Part shown: piece by piece, positions 1 to 13,309 of the stretch
How the letters are laid out: each line of letters begins with the position of its first letter
Position numbering within the stretch: position 1 is the stretch's first letter
Source of the DNA: Ciona savignyi
Taxonomy: Eukaryota > Chordata > Ascidiacea > Phlebobranchia > Cionidae
Assembly: GCA_000149265.1 (NCBI GenBank)
Contig: CH003282.1
Span: 369,747-433,746, forward strand
Length of the DNA: 64,000 bases
Direction: 5' to 3'
Notes under the pieces: model-generated
What the model was told of the DNA's origin: nothing
Seen by the model: only the letters and a program-made list of their open reading frames with translations
Database searches by the model: none
Made by a program: the position numbers and the translations under genes

Positions 1-418
1 TTTTATTCGAGATAATCCCATACTTGACCAGCGATTATCGCCACTTTTTTTAAGTATCGTGGCAGCCCTAAACACTACTAAACTAAAACACCATGGAAGA
101 AGGCCAATGACATTATACGCTGATGTACAACTACAGGTTAAGAGAAAAAAAACAGACTTTGATAAAAACACTTTTATTACAAAAAATTAATAAGCTATAT
201 TGAACACTGAAGATGATTGTAGTAAACTATTGAAATGTTTATCAGCTTAGTACTGAGCCTCCTATCTTATTTCAGGACATTTATTTTTCTCATTAAAATT
301 TAATTCTTGGTGTCAGTTTTTATTGGAGAATGTACCAGTACTAGTATTAAGTACCAGTACATTAAAAAAGATACTAAGAAGAGTTTTTTCTTTTCCAAAA
401 ACAAATAAAAATAACAAC

Positions 419-2209
419 CTTAACTGATCAGCATGAAATTCTTGAATATCCTCACATTGATTCGGACCACACAGTCCAATTGCAATAGATATGATCTTCA
501 TTAGCTGCCAACGACAGCCCGACTTCATGTGAGGATAGTTGGAATGAAGGTAGTCCACTAAATCAGACCATGGCCAATCAAATTGGAGTAATTCAGGAAA
601 TTTCTGTAAAATGGACAATAATTTTCCACAGTTTTTATGTTTAATAATCTAAAAATCAGTCTAAGCCTAAGCAACCAAACAGCATGGTTTCATAAAAGTT
701 CACATAATTAGGATAGTAAATTATTTGCACTATTTCTTTTACTGCCACTGCTTGGCAATATTACATGAATTTATCACATTTAAAAATGACCAATTAATTT
801 TATAAAAAATTGGAAAATAATACCAAACAAAAAAATAAATTAAAAAAAGGATAAATTAAAAAAAAACTAGACAAACAACATCATTTAAAATACACATATA
901 AACTTAAAAATATGTGTTTATTGAACATTTTAAAACCTTATATTCAAACAACTTTAACCCTTCAAAAATACTACAGATTACCGTTACAAGTGAATATGTT
1001 GCATCTATTAACTCATCCATGTCGTCGTGTGATATTTTCTGTCGTTTCTTCGGAACATCGATGCCACAATTGTCCAACCGCTTGAACGGGGGACCATTAT
1101 TTTGAAGGAACGATACCGTGAATCTATCATTGCAATTAGAATTAGTTGGAGTGGTGTAGCTTATCTTATAAGAACATACGAAGGTTATGATGTTGAAACC
1201 ATCAGCTTGCTGGTCACTTGTACTTATGGCTAAGGCAATTAATAAATGTTATTTGAACTGAGCAAATTTAATTAAGTTGAACAAAAACTACATCAATGCA
1301 TCGCAATAGCTCTGATAAACCACTTAGCATAAATTAAATTTAAAGGATTTTTACAGCCTTTATTAGTCGCACTCTCACCAACCGGAAAAAAAAAGTTTAA
1401 AAAGTGAACAGTGAAGTCTTTATTCATCTTATTATAAACAATGGACCAGCAGTGCTATATCAATAACTTCAATGCACTTACTCATGTAATGATGGTACAG
1501 TCGAATTGCATAACCAGCCGAGTATGACAAATAACCGTTCATGTGCGACTAACTTATTTTCAGATTTTTCAATCGATGTAGAAATCCTAAAATATAAAAG
1601 AGGATTTATTACATACACGCTTGTATTCAGATTTATTTGTGGTTGTTTTGGTGGTCCATACCATTTGACTCTTGTGTGAAGTAAAGTTAGATAAATGTGA
1701 ATTAAAACACAAATAAATTATGCATCTAGTAATAATATTTGAATTAATAAAAATAAACGTATGTATAAAAGAACAAAAGTTTACCTATGTAATAAGTCCA
1801 ATGCGATGGGTCCAACAGAATGGCAGAGTTGTAATGCTGCTTTCTGGCTACTTTTAAACAAAACTTGCGAAAGAATCTGCAGCACAGCAGAGCGATCTTT
1901 ATTCGACCAGATCTATGATTTAAAGCATTTTTGAGTAAGAATCATAAGGGACATAGCTCAGCAGACGTTCACTATGTTTGCATTTTTTTGGAGTTTTAAT
2001 AAAAATAAAACCAGCTACCTGGTTACATGTGGCCTAATAGCTAACCACTCATGGGGATGGGGTTAAACATGAATATACACCTTTTTTAAACAAAAATATG
2101 AATAATTCACCTGTTTGGCCAGGTATTTTTGTAGCAACTTTTGCGCCAACGGATTGGCCAGAACAATATTCTTTAATGCGTTGTGTATATCCGCATGGAA
2201 ATGCTCCAT
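419..2209 (-). CDS. MDN1: Midasin AAA-ATPase, N-terminal exons only
   Basis: Midasin is the giant dynein-like AAA ATPase that releases assembly factors from pre-60S ribosomes in nucleolus and nucleoplasm. Five exons fit with consistent phase: 2209..2111, 1912..1785, 1586..1482, 1222..988, 603..419. Together they encode about 250 residues matching the poorly conserved region before the first AAA module. Exon 1 starts MEHF and ends KYLAKQ, as in the vertebrate protein; exon 2 reads IWSNKDRSAVLQIL and ends LDLLHR; exon 3 carries AHERLFVIL; exon 4 ends in a lysine-rich stretch KKRQK followed by an acidic helix; exon 5 begins KFPELLQFDWPW. An in-frame ATG at 2314 would add 35 residues, but the MEHF start matches the family. 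The ATPase modules and MIDAS domain must lie beyond the left edge. No further exon was recognised at 1-418. The family call is firm; exon edges are inferred. Confidence 0.85.
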
Positions 2210-3502
2210 ACTGGCGATCTTCTGTTTAAACTTCTTGAGAAAATATTTTCTTCTGCAGAATTGTTCAGCTTTTACGAGTTGTCCAATACTTTCTAATCTA
2301 ATGTTTAGTTCCAAACAACTAGAATACTAAACAAAGCTTTTTTTAAACATCATTTTATAATTTTTTTTATTTAAAAACGCAACAGATTACGTAAATTTCT
2401 TGTATAAACAAACAAGGCATTTTTACTCAAAACACGTGTGTAATAATATGGGGGAATACCCTACACGTAAAAATCCCCGTTTAATTTTCCACAAGTGGGG
2501 AACAATATAATTAATCAATACTGGTGTTTTCTTTTGGTTTTGTATGGGCTCTTATTTTTTATTTAAATAATTAAGCAAGAAATATATCTTAATAGATTTT
2601 TAAAATAATGGATAAGATATTCCAATCTTCCGGGTGAATGGAAAAACTTAACTAGTTGGTTTGGACTTCGGACAAAACAATTAGCAAAGTTGTCGGACCC
2701 CAGTGGCTTAATACGTTGTTAAAACTATAGCTACACACACACCAAGAGTAGTATGCCAAATTCTCGCTTAGGATCTCGGGTTAGCTGACCCAAGATTCGC
2801 CTTGAAGTTCAAGCGTTCCGCATACCAAATTTCTTAAACCGGGTCATGCTTGGGCGAGTTTTTTGCATACCAACCTAAATTACGACTAGGCTAGACTGAT
2901 TAAGCTATTCAACACAAAAGAAAAAGGAAGGTTTAACGAAGGCCGAAATCTTATTAGCTTTCACTAGATTTTTAGTTTGTAGGCCTATATTATATCATAA
3001 TGCAGTAACCTAGAAAGGCAAGCATTTTTGTCGCATTTTAAACACCCTTTTGGAATAAAGTGATTTATATCTTGGGCAGACAGCTAAATCAAGCTTTACA
3101 TCTTTTATTTTGCAAGCAGGCACAGAATTGTAGAATCAATGGTAGCTGGCTCGTGTTTTTATTTAGACAATAAGTTGCCACAAGTCGCACCTACAGAGAA
3201 GTTACAAACATATGAGTATAGCCTGTTCTCTGTTTTAAGGCAGTAGAACATGACGTGATGTTGTTTTTTTTATTATAGTAGTTTACGCTAACTAAAAATG
3301 TGTATGTAAAGGAATTAGAAAAATAAAAATGTAAAACTAGGCCAGTGTCCTGAAAACTATTTTAACTCAAAATGTTAAAAATATTAAATTAAGTAATACA
3401 CAGTATCATTTTGTTTTAGTAAACACAACCTTTGAAAACGAAAACTTCCGATTATTACGTAAAAATATCAATTATTATAAATGTACAATGTAAGGTCTAA
3501 CA

Positions 3503-3792
3503 AGTTAGGGCAGCGTTTCTCAAACTATGGGTCGCGAAAAGTTATAGAAAGCTCTGGTTATCTGTACTGGCTATTTCCTATACAAAAATCAAGGGGAAAT
3601 TATCCTAATTGTGACACACAATCTTGATTCGTCGTGTGATCTTCACCGGACCTCAGGTCATTGAAGTCATTGAACCTTTCGTCTCTCACACATGTTACAA
3701 CAACTATATATAAAGTTAAGTGGGTCGCCATAAATTGTGGTAATTAATAGTGGGTCCCAACTCTATAGAGTTTGAGAACCACTAAGCTAGGG
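3503..3792. mobile_element. hAT-type MITE
   Basis: Non-autonomous element with imperfect terminal inverted repeats: left end CAGCGTTTCTCAAACT at 3511, right end reading AGTTTGAGAACCACTA up to 3784. It is flanked by 8-bp repeats AGTTAGGG (3503-3510) and AGCTAGGG (3785-3792), one mismatch apart. Eight-base target duplications and CAG-type ends are typical of the hAT superfamily. No transposase is encoded. The mismatch in the target duplication suggests an old insertion. Confidence 0.75.
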
Positions 3793-5556
3793 TATTTATC
3801 TATTTAATGTTATATCAGCAAAGTGTCTGTTAGCCGTAATACTTAAACTTGCAAAAAATTATTTGGTAAAAAGTGTGTTTAAAACAAATATTTTTGCAGC
3901 GGCAGACTGGTTGCGGGCACTGAACTAGACTACACAATTATAGTTTTACAAAACCGTGTTCGTTATTTGTTGTTTGTTTACTCAAATAACCAAAATAATC
4001 AAAACCTGAACAAAAATTCGAAACCAAACGTTTTAATTCACATACCTTGATTATTAATATTAATACCCAAAGAAAACAGCTGCGAAAAAACGTACATTAA
4101 ATTGGTTGCACAATTCACAGAAACAAAAGATTTAAAATTAATAAACAACAAATTCATTTATGGAACCGCAGAAAACTTAAGAGGTGCAGGAACACTCTAT
4201 CATTATAGAATTGTGGGCAGTCAAGCCATAGGTCTTATTTAAGGTGACACAAATTAAGATATTTTAATCGAAACCACATACGCTAGAATTATCAATGCAT
4301 AAATCTTATGCTTTTTTATTTTGTGGACGTAATATAGGTACCTACATTTTTACGTGTATGGTAGTATAATTTAGATGATATTACAATATTTTTATTTGGC
4401 TGTTGTAAACATCGATGTTTTAATGACTATAGGATTGGCAAAAACTTGGACTAGAAGAAATGGCAATACAGTGCAAATATCCCAACCTTAACTGCTTAGT
4501 GTTGGACGGTTGTGACGTGCGTTTTAGAACAATGGCCAACAGTAGTCATTCGGTAGGTAGGTGGACATCACAATGGCCAACAGGTATTTTGATACCGTGG
4601 GGAATTTTATTTTAAGCTCTTTTGTCCTTTCTATTTCAATCAGTTTGAAAGCTTAGACGCCGGTGGTGAAATGGTAAATGCGGTCGGTTATTGTGTATCA
4701 AATCCATTAAAAATACCCTAGCAAAAGTTACGACCCATTACGGTTACCACTCATGACCAGAAAAAAACAATAGTATTACTTAATTTGCTGTACATAACTG
4801 GTCAGGAAGTCGGGATGTGGAAATTGCCGGGAAAGGGTCAAGCACGGTAAAATATTTTGCTACTTCAGGTTTTAAATAGCTTGAATGTGTGTTAAAATTA
4901 TAACCATGAAAATTTTAATTACCGTTGTTACGTCATTGAATGATCTGTACGTTACATAGTGTATATAAGTAATTACTTCATATTCTTAAACTTTGATTTT
5001 AAAATTTTAACTAATTAAATCAGCGGTTCTCAAATTGTGAGATCTTTTAGTCATAAGTTTTTGAATTGCGTTGTTTCTGTAGTGTGCGGGATATTGCATT
5101 ACTCATTTTAAACGAGACTTTTGAATGTGTGTAATTATATGTGTATTTTTAGTGGTGTACTTTGTGTTAATCTTTTGATAATTTTGTTTAGGATAGAACA
5201 TACTTGTTTTATCCCAGTAAATGGGAAAAGGCAAAGTATGTGTATTCGTGTTATCTCATGGGCAGTGTTTCACAGAACCACCTTATGCTGTCTTAACCGT
5301 CCCCTTTGCATATGTTGAAAATAGTATTTGCTATACACATTAAAATTCTGTTCTTAGGTTAATTGATATTTTCGCAATGAGGCAAGCCTTGATCAACTAA
5401 GCGATATCTGCCTTGTGTAGAAGTATGAAAATCCACATTTCGGAGTACACGTCTTTCTCAAGATTGCTTAACAAAATTATGGGTCCCATTTGGAAAAATG
5501 GGACACATATTGTTTTTGTCCGTTTTTTTTTTCTTTTTTTTTTTTCATCAAACGCT

Positions 5557-7640
5557 TGACAGGCATGGCTTGTGTACCTAACATCTACCAAAAGGGGTAA
5601 TGGAATCACAGTAAAACTTGGTAATTTGTTAGAAAACATGGTCTAAATATGCAGACACCAAAATTTTAGGTGATAATTCTAGGGGAATTCCCCAGGGACG
5701 GTAAAAACCAAAACGGTACTTTTTTCAAAAATTTAGCTTTTTTGGGCATAGCGCTTAAACGCTTGCTCCAATTTGAATTAGATTTGGTGGAATGTAAGTT
5801 CATTAGCAACTGCTTTACCACTTAAAAGAAAGAAAAAAAGTTATCTAGGGAAATACCCTAAAAATGAAGATTTATTCCTAAACCATGATTGTGACAGGTA
5901 TGATTTGTGGACCCGACATCTACAAAAGGGGTAATTGAATCGCAATAAAATTTTGACATTTTTTAGACAACATGGTCTAGATATGCAGAAACGAAAATTT
6001 TGGGTTATTAAACCAGGGGAATTCCCCACGAAAGTTAAAAAACCAAAACCTAATTTTTTTCTAAAAAATTTAGCTTTTTTGGGCATAGCGCTTAAACGCT
6101 TGCTTCAATTTGAATCAGATTTGGTGGAATGTAAGTTCATTAGCAACCGTTTTACCACTTAAAAGAAAGAAAAAAGTTACCTAGGGAAATACCCTAAAAA
6201 TGAAGATTTATTCCTAAACCATGATTGTGACAGATATGGCTTGTGGCCCGACATCTACCAAAAGAGGTAATGGAATCACAATAAAACTTTGTCATTTGTT
6301 AGACAACATGGTCTAGATATGCAAAAACCAAACTTTTAGGTGAAAAATTCAGGGGAATTTCCCTGAGTCGTTAAAAAGCAAATCAGCATTTTTTTATAAA
6401 TAATTAGCTTTTTGGGGCATAAGGCTTGTACAATGGCTTTAATTTTAATAAAATTTGCTGGAATGTATGGTCTAGATATGCAGAAACCAACATTTTGGGT
6501 GGTAAATCCAGGGGAATTCCCCAGAGACGTTAAATACCAAAACGGTATTTTTTTCTAAAAAATTAGCTTTTTGGGCGTAGCGCTTAAACGCCTGCTCTAA
6601 TTTAAATCAGATTTGGTGGAATGTAAGTTCATTAGTCACTGATTTAACACCTAGAAGAAATAAAAAAATTACTTAGGGAAATACCCTAAAAATGAAGATT
6701 TATACCTAAACCATGGTTGTGACAGGTATGAATTGTGGTCCACGACATCTGCTAAAAGGGGTAATAGAATCGCAATGAAAATTTGAAATTTTTTAGATAA
6801 CATGGTTTAGATATGCAGAAACCAAAATTTTAGGTGTTAAATCCAGGGGAATTACCCTGAGACGTTAAAAACCAAAGCGCTATTTTTTTCTAAAAAATTA
6901 GCCTTTTTTGATCATAGCGCTTGAACGGCTGCTTCAATTTTAAGCAGATTTGGTGGAATGTAAGTGCATTGGTAGCTGATTTAACACTTAAAAGAAATAA
7001 AAAAATTACCTAGGGAAATACCCTAAAAAATAGGATTTTGTTCTCAAATCATGATTGTGACAGGCACGTCATGTCGCCCTGACATCTACCAAAAGGAATT
7101 ATGGAATCGAATTAAAAACTTGATATTTGTAAAAAAGACAACATGGTCTAGATAAGCAAAAATCAAAATTTTGGTTAATGAATCCAGGGGAATTCCCCTG
7201 AGACGTTAAAAACCAAAACGTTTTTTTCTAATAAATTAGCTTTTTGGGGCATAGCGCTTGAACGGCTGCTATAATTTTAATCAGATTTGATAAAATTCTA
7301 GACCATTACATACTCCGTGCCAATTTAAATAAAGAGAAACATTTACTTAAGGTAATTCCCTTAAAAACAAAGATATGTTTCTGAATTATGATTGTGACAG
7401 GCATGCCCTATCGCACTGACATCTCCAACAAGGAGTCGACAAATCAGATTAAAACTTTAAGAATTGTTACATAACATGACTCACATATGTAAAAACAAAA
7501 ACTTATCTACTAAATCCAGAGGAATTCCCTGAAACCATGAAAAACTAAATCGGGCTGTTTTGGGAATTTACCTGCATTTCACTACAGCGCTTAAAAAGAA
7601 GCTTTAATTTAAAACATTTGATGTGAAATGTTCGTAAATT
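5557..7640. repeat. Satellite array, ~336-bp unit, about six copies
   Basis: A phrase like GTGACAGGTATG recurs at about 5557, 5893, 6227, 6719, 7057 and 7394, giving spacings near 336 bp. The 6227-6719 interval (492) contains an extra partial unit of about 158 bp. A second phrase CATGGTCTAGATATGCAG recurs with the same period. Every unit has two short palindromes, GGGGAATTCCCC and TAGGGAAATACCCTA. Similarity falls towards the right end, where the last unit is most diverged. Open frames across it are not conserved between units, so coding is unlikely. The source of the unit is unknown. Confidence 0.9.
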
Positions 7641-8544
7641 TAAGACGTTTATTCTTTATACACATGGAAAAGAACTTTGGTTGGATAACTATGGGACCCA
7701 TGCGTTTACGCTTGCAGAAACAAACTACATACTCGGTGTATATATAAAATACAAATTGTGGTTAGGGACCCTGTAGTATGAATATATGGCATACAAAATG
7801 TGTTTTACAAATAGTGGTGGTTAAACACGGGGTTGACACTCTCTAGTTTAATATTCGATTGTGGTTGGACCAGCATACTTGTGAGACTTAGAAAAGCTAA
7901 CTTTACCTTTAAAATGTATTAAGCAATCGTGGCCTTATAGCACGTACTCAGGATTGTTTGATCATGGTTCAGCTGAGACCTGATTAAAAACAGCAGACTA
8001 GGTGGAGGGAAAAAACTAAAAGGGGAGGAAAAGCGGGAAGGCGGGAAAACTGCATGCTAAAATGAAGATTGTGAAATAAGGGTTAGTTTTAAGCATGGGG
8101 CTAGACTTAGGGTTAGTCGTGGGGTGGAGATTAGTGTTTAGGGATAAGTTAAAATTTCCGTAATTTTAGTGAGCAGTTTCCCTCCTTTCCGATTTCCCTC
8201 ATTTTAGCGTTGCTCGACTAGTGTATCTTGTTGGTGACCTATACAGTAAATGCCCTCAGGATAAGATAATAATAATACTGTATAATGATGAAAAAACTAT
8301 TACTTCTTTATTATAACTTGCAAGGTCGGCTAAAAATTTAGGAGAAACAGTTAAAGCTGTTTCTAAACTTAAAAGCTCAGTTAGTTTCCACAAAAGTTTC
8401 GAATTTTGCCCCAATCATTAACTGTGTCGATTGTGAAACGACCAGAATGCGTCGGGTGATGTCACGAAATGACCAGAAATGTGTGGGTTCACGTCATAAA
8501 CAGTTTGGTGTCGCCGCATTTAAATATAAAATAATTAAATAACT

Positions 8545-8971
8545 TAGGGCTTCCCAAACTTTTAAGCTCGCGGCACCTTTTTAAGCTTACTACAAACATA
8601 TTGAAATGCGTATGTGACACACAATTGACTACTTAAACTTTACAATCAAAATGCATTGTTTTGATCACATTAATAATACGTCCGGTGTGCATTAATTTAT
8701 GCCACGCGGTACAATAAGGATTTCATCACTTCCCGCTGTGTGCTTCTACATGCATTTTCATTTATTCTAGATTACTGGTAAGAATTATATAACCAAGTCA
8801 CCAAAAAGTGGTATTTACATAGATGTTACTAATCAGGTAGGATTTATATTTCGCACTAGTATCAAAAGTCTGACTAAAAAAGTAAAAAATATATAGTATA
8901 GTTTGTGTGAAATTTATGTATCTTTTCGACCCCTAATATTCATTGGGCGACTGCCAGTTAAGGAAGCCCTG
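8545..8971. mobile_element. Probable hAT-type MITE
   Basis: Inverted ends TAGGGCTTCCCAAAC at the left and GGAAGCCCTG at the right, about 427 bp apart. The flanking octamers AAATAACT and GAATAATT match at six of eight positions, which fits a decayed 8-bp target duplication. No coding capacity. Confidence 0.55.
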
Positions 8972-9362
8972 GAATAATTTATTTTATTTCGCACTGATCA
9001 TTATTGTAGCAACATTTGAAACGTTTGAGTAAATTATGAGATTAGACATTTCTATCGTCTTATAGGAAATGAAAATGCGTTACTTCATTTTTAAATTTAT
9101 CATCCAAATCAAATATTTCTTTTTTAAATTCAGTTTTTAAATTTGAAAGGATTGTTTTGTTATTGAAAATTATATTGGAAATATATTGTATTTATTTCTT
9201 TTACAGACATCGCTAGACCAGCTATAGGTACTTATGCAGTCAACGGCAATCGGATGCCTTTGTGTTTGTTGTAATATTAACATTTAGCACTCTTTGTTTG
9301 TCTATAGCACATAAGAAACTTCTTTTAATTTACAAATTCAACTACATGTATACCAATTGGAA

Positions 9363-12340
9363 ATGGAATCAAGGCTAAAAGCTCTATCCCTTCTGACGGG
9401 GTTGTTTGTGTTGTACATTTATTTATATATTTTGATAAAGTGGAATAATGACGGCACTCGGCAAGGATTCTGGCAAATTCGCACTGGAAACAAACACATT
9501 CCCTGGCGTTTGATTTATAGATGTAAACAACCAAACGCTACTTCCATTGCTAATGGAAACAATGTGTCATTACCTGACGTGCTAAACCCTGAATCTGCGC
9601 TGTATGGTCTTCGATGTGTTGATGAATATGGAAAGGCAATACCCGGAGACATTACAGCTGAACCGCAATATTGGAAAAGCCAAGAATACAACTGGAGAAA
9701 CTACATGCCGGAAGCTGCGCGTGCAATTGAAAAATTGAAACTAGTAAACCCGGAAAACAAGCCTGAGTTGGCAACCAGTCCACATCTAACGTCAATTGTT
9801 GTAGAAACTCCAGACAATCTGGCCGTCGGAGACAGGTATGTGCTCTGAACACGCGCTGGCATGTTCTTTTAGATTTCACGTCGGAGTTGTCCGGCCCGGT
9901 GGTCTAGCGGTTAAGTGCGTCGCCTTTCAATCGAAAAGTTGCAGGTGCGAAACTGGTCGCTAGCTAGTCGGTTGTGTCCTTGGGCAAGGCACTTTACGGA
10001 CATTGCCTGAACCCAGAGGATTATTGGGTTCTACCAAATTGAAGGAACGTGTCTATCATATATACAACACACTGCAATAGCTCCGGTAACCCGACGATGG
10101 GCGCGAGGTGATCTGACGATTGCCCGTGTGATAACCCCCTAGGTTTTCCCATTCACGGGGATAAACTGGTCGCTAACTAAAACCCATTCACGGGGTTCGA
10201 AACTGGTCGCTAACTAAAAGGTTGTGTCTTAGCGACCCAATCGATTACCGGGTTCTACCAAATTAAAGAAATGTCTGAATCATACACAATGCTCTGCAAT
10301 AGCTACGGCAACGTGATGGTTGGCGCGAATTAATCTGGCGATTGGCTGTGGGTTTACGTCACTTGCGTTTTCCCGTTACCGAAGATTTAATATAACTTCA
10401 GCGTTAAAGTGGTAACTCACAAACAATTAGATTTAATTACATATGTCATTCAACATTAATATTTTTTTATTACACATGTTGTTATTCCAATATAAAACTA
10501 GTTGATAACCTACGTTAAGTCCAACCACTTATTTTAAAACAAAAATGCACTATTCACACCTAGCACTGTATAGTTCATTAATGTTTAAACCAAATAAAAA
10601 ATATAAAAAAATGTGAAACAACTTTAGCATTGCCAATTTACTTAAAACTTTCCTCGGAAGTGTTGAAATAATTCATACCATCAATAGTATTTTTCTTCAG
10701 ATTTCGAGCTACTATACACGCATTCAATGGCGTTGGTGAAGCAAAATCGTTTGGCGGGGATTATTTCCGTGCCCGTATCATTTATTCGGAGGACGTGGGT
10801 AGTGAACGTCCGAACGGAATCGCTTGCCACATTACAGACAATCAAGATGGGTCCTACTCACTACAAAGCCCATTGCCGATGCCTGGATCAATGAATCTTG
10901 AAGTTGTCCTTGTGTATTCGGTGGAAGATATAGCGGAGCTTGTTGTAGGAACCTCCAAGAGGAGGTATTCGGGGTACGGCTACACAACAAAACTCGAAAA
11001 TGGCGAGATGACGGAGTGTAACGTGGATTTGGCTTCTTCAGGAAGGTTCGCGATATAGATAAAACGGTTTCTTTACCAATACTTATTTTAGAATGAAGAA
11101 ACATAGAGGTCGATGAAACATACTCACGGCATGACAACGCCAAATGAAATATATACTTAAAAACAAAGTTATTGCAGCGTGTTGTACGTGATAGCAACTC
11201 CGTTATTGTTCACCCACTTATTTATCTGGCGCAAGCAACGATGGAAAACACATTTTAGGACACCAAGACGTTTTACACGCAATGATACCGATAAAGCATT
11301 AACTTTAACATACTTATTGATTGCTAAAAATAGGAATTTCTTTTGAATTAATGATTTTTTGCTGTCACAGGCACAATTTATCACAACTATGTGATTATTC
11401 CAATCGGCGAAACAACGAACCGTATTTTTGTTTTAAACCGAAATCGAAACAATGTCCTCGGATCAGTTGGAGTGCACTTAGAAAGTCCACCGACGAAACT
11501 AAAGAGCTATTAGACATCACAATGAAAGCTTTTAATTTTAACGATCAGATCGTTTTGTCCCCTAATTGCACCTTCAACGTTTCTGGAAAATACGCCAGAA
11601 AATATCTCAAACGTTGCACCATGGAGACACCACTTGAAGATGACAAACTGCGACCGCACAGATACATTTATAATGGTCACTGGGTGTCGCTAAAGTGCAA
11701 TAATCAGTTGAATTTTGAAGCGGTTTTGAATTGCCTGAAAAATAAAGTCGTCTACTTTCTTGGCGACTCAACATTGCGGCAATTCTTCGAGACTGTATCC
11801 AAAGAAGGTCATTTGACTGTATCGGGACCGAATTCGGAAACGGTATGGACAGAACCTAAAATTGCAACAGACAAAACGAACAATATTACGATTTATTACA
11901 GAAGTCATGGACCACCTATGCAAAATGAAGGCCCGTTAAATCATCGACCTTATATAAGTGATGTCTTGGACGAAATTACTGACCAATCTGTAACTTACAT
12001 AGTGATCACTATTGGCCTACATATGTTGTTCTATGAACCTTCGGTGTTTATTCACCGAATACTGGGTATTCGGGACTCGATTGAGCGCCTTCTTGAGCGA
12101 AAGCCTGACACCAAGGTTGTTTTAAAAGGGAACAACGCCTTTATATCTCCACAGGATTGGCTTGGGCTTAGATATGATAATATCATGAATCAAATTTTTG
12201 AAAACATGAAATCTGTCGTATTTGTACGACTCTGGGACCTCTCGACAGTGTGGCCGCTGCGAGTGGATTATCATCCTGTTGGACCTACACTAATCGAGGA
12301 AGTTTTATACACATTTGAATTCCTTTGTGGTGATTCGTAG
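9363..12340 (+). CDS. NXPE family protein (neurexophilin and PC-esterase domains)
   Basis: Three exons join in frame: 9363..9835, 10701..11045, 11371..12340, giving 595 residues, the usual size for the family. The ATG at 9363 opens a short cytoplasmic tail and a hydrophobic segment at about residues 9-24, so it is probably a type II membrane or secreted protein of the secretory pathway. Exon 2 carries the neurexophilin-like beta domain (GGDYFRARI, HITDNQDGSYSL). Exon 3 starts with LCDYSNRRNNEPYFCFKP, the family's cysteine-rich link, and continues into the PC-esterase-like domain with GDSTLRQF (Gly-Asp-Ser near residues 404-406) and a C-terminal VDYHPVG (His near 574). These are the expected positions of the SGNH-type nucleophile and histidine. 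The activity of most family members is unknown; some NXPE proteins are linked to sialic acid or mucin modification. Two SINE copies lie in intron 1. Confidence 0.88.
9891..10166 (+). mobile_element. tRNA-derived SINE, near full length
   Basis: The head carries a Pol III A-box-like stretch (TGGTCTAGCGGTTAAG) and a B-box-like stretch (GGTGCGAAACTGG), as in tRNA-derived SINEs. The body includes GCACTTTACGGACATTGCC and a segment reading CGATGGGCGCGAGGTGATCT. It lacks the usual TATCC tail because another copy abuts it. It lies in intron 1 of the NXPE gene. Confidence 0.8.
10167..10382 (+). mobile_element. SINE, second diverged copy in tandem
   Basis: A 5'-truncated and more diverged copy of the same SINE directly follows the first. 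It starts near the B-box region (GGTTCGAAACTGGTCGC) and runs to the GTTTTCCCGTTACC part of the body. It probably arose by insertion into or beside the older copy. Confidence 0.65.
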
Positions 12341-12652
12341 TTGTTATATGAAGCGATTATCGTCATTAATCTGTCTCGCATATTTAGAACTTTAGAACAT
12401 TATATTTCACCCGATTTTTAAATTTAAACGAAGATATGAGACAGATACATTTTGTGCCATGTTGTGCGACTTTATATGCTAAGGTTAAATCATATATCAC
12501 TCGCGGCATTTCTTAGCTTTTTATTAGACAATTCTAAAAATGCCTTATTTATTGAAATCACTTTAGTATAAATATATAGTAAGCTAATATTTATTGTGTA
12601 GGTAGAATTTACTAGAATATGTAGGCTAGTACCTGTTTAAACAGATGAAGTA

Positions 12653-12944
12653 AAGGATAGGATTATCATGTTTACCCCCGTGAATAGAAAAACCAAGGGG
12701 TTATCACACCGGCGATCGTCAGATCACCTCGCGCCCATCGTCGGGTTACCGGAGCTATGGCAGTGTGTTGTATATGATAGACACGTTCCTTCAATTTGTT
12801 AGAAACCATTAATCCACTGGGTTCAGGCAATGTCCGTAAAGTGTATTGGCCAAGGACACAACCGACTAGCTAGCGACCAGTTTCGCACCTGCAACCTTTT
12901 GATTGAAAGGCGACGCACTTAACCGCTAGACCAACCGGCCGGAC
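12653..12944 (-). mobile_element. SINE, near full length
   Basis: Reverse-oriented copy about 300 bp past the stop codon of the NXPE gene. The tail (GGATAGGAT on this strand) is at the left and the tRNA-like head (GGCCGGTTGGTCTAGCGG when reversed) at the right. The body is close to the consensus, so the insertion is fairly young. Confidence 0.8.
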
Positions 12945-13309
12945 AGCGTGGTTACATGCTTTACTTAACTGTTTTATTGGTTGCTTATTTAAACGGATTA
13001 TTACCTGCTTGTAAATGTTCCAAGAAAAATTTGATTGTTATTTCTGTTACATGTGTAATTGCCTTCATAAATATTTGTGGCACGGTCACGTAGTTTTGTG
13101 GGGGCATTTACTCACGAAAGCGCCCTATACACACCACATACCTTAAAGGTCAACTAACTTACTTAAACAAGATAATAAACAATTCGCTAAATATGAGGTG
13201 TTGAACCCAAGAGTATTAAACAGAAGCAGTCTTTCAATGGCTACTATGAAAGTAGGGGTCCTTTGAGTTGAAAGTTAACATTTGCTAATTGCACGCCTCA
13301 ACCGATAGG

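Larger units (their letters stand above)
2315..9362. other. Intergenic region between MDN1 and NXPE gene
   Basis: About 7 kb without a supportable gene. It separates divergently transcribed MDN1 and the NXPE gene, so both promoters should lie at its ends. Listed separately are a hAT MITE near 3.5 kb, a satellite array at 5.6-7.6 kb and a second MITE near 8.5 kb. At about 5022 there is an isolated hAT-like end (CAGCGGTTCTCAAA) without a partner. The remaining AT-rich sequence (2.4-3.5, 3.8-5.5 and 7.7-8.5 kb) shows nothing I can name; the open frames there are short and have no family signature. Confidence 0.6.

Noticed and set aside
5022-5060. hAT MITE at 5.0 kb
   Set aside because: Single end-like phrase without a second end.
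5557-7640. CRISPR-like or coding tandem array
   Set aside because: Units are ~336 bp with no spacer pattern, and open frames differ between units; it is an ordinary satellite.
9891-9960. tRNA gene
   Set aside because: The A- and B-box-like sequence is the head of a dispersed SINE, and no full cloverleaf could be drawn.
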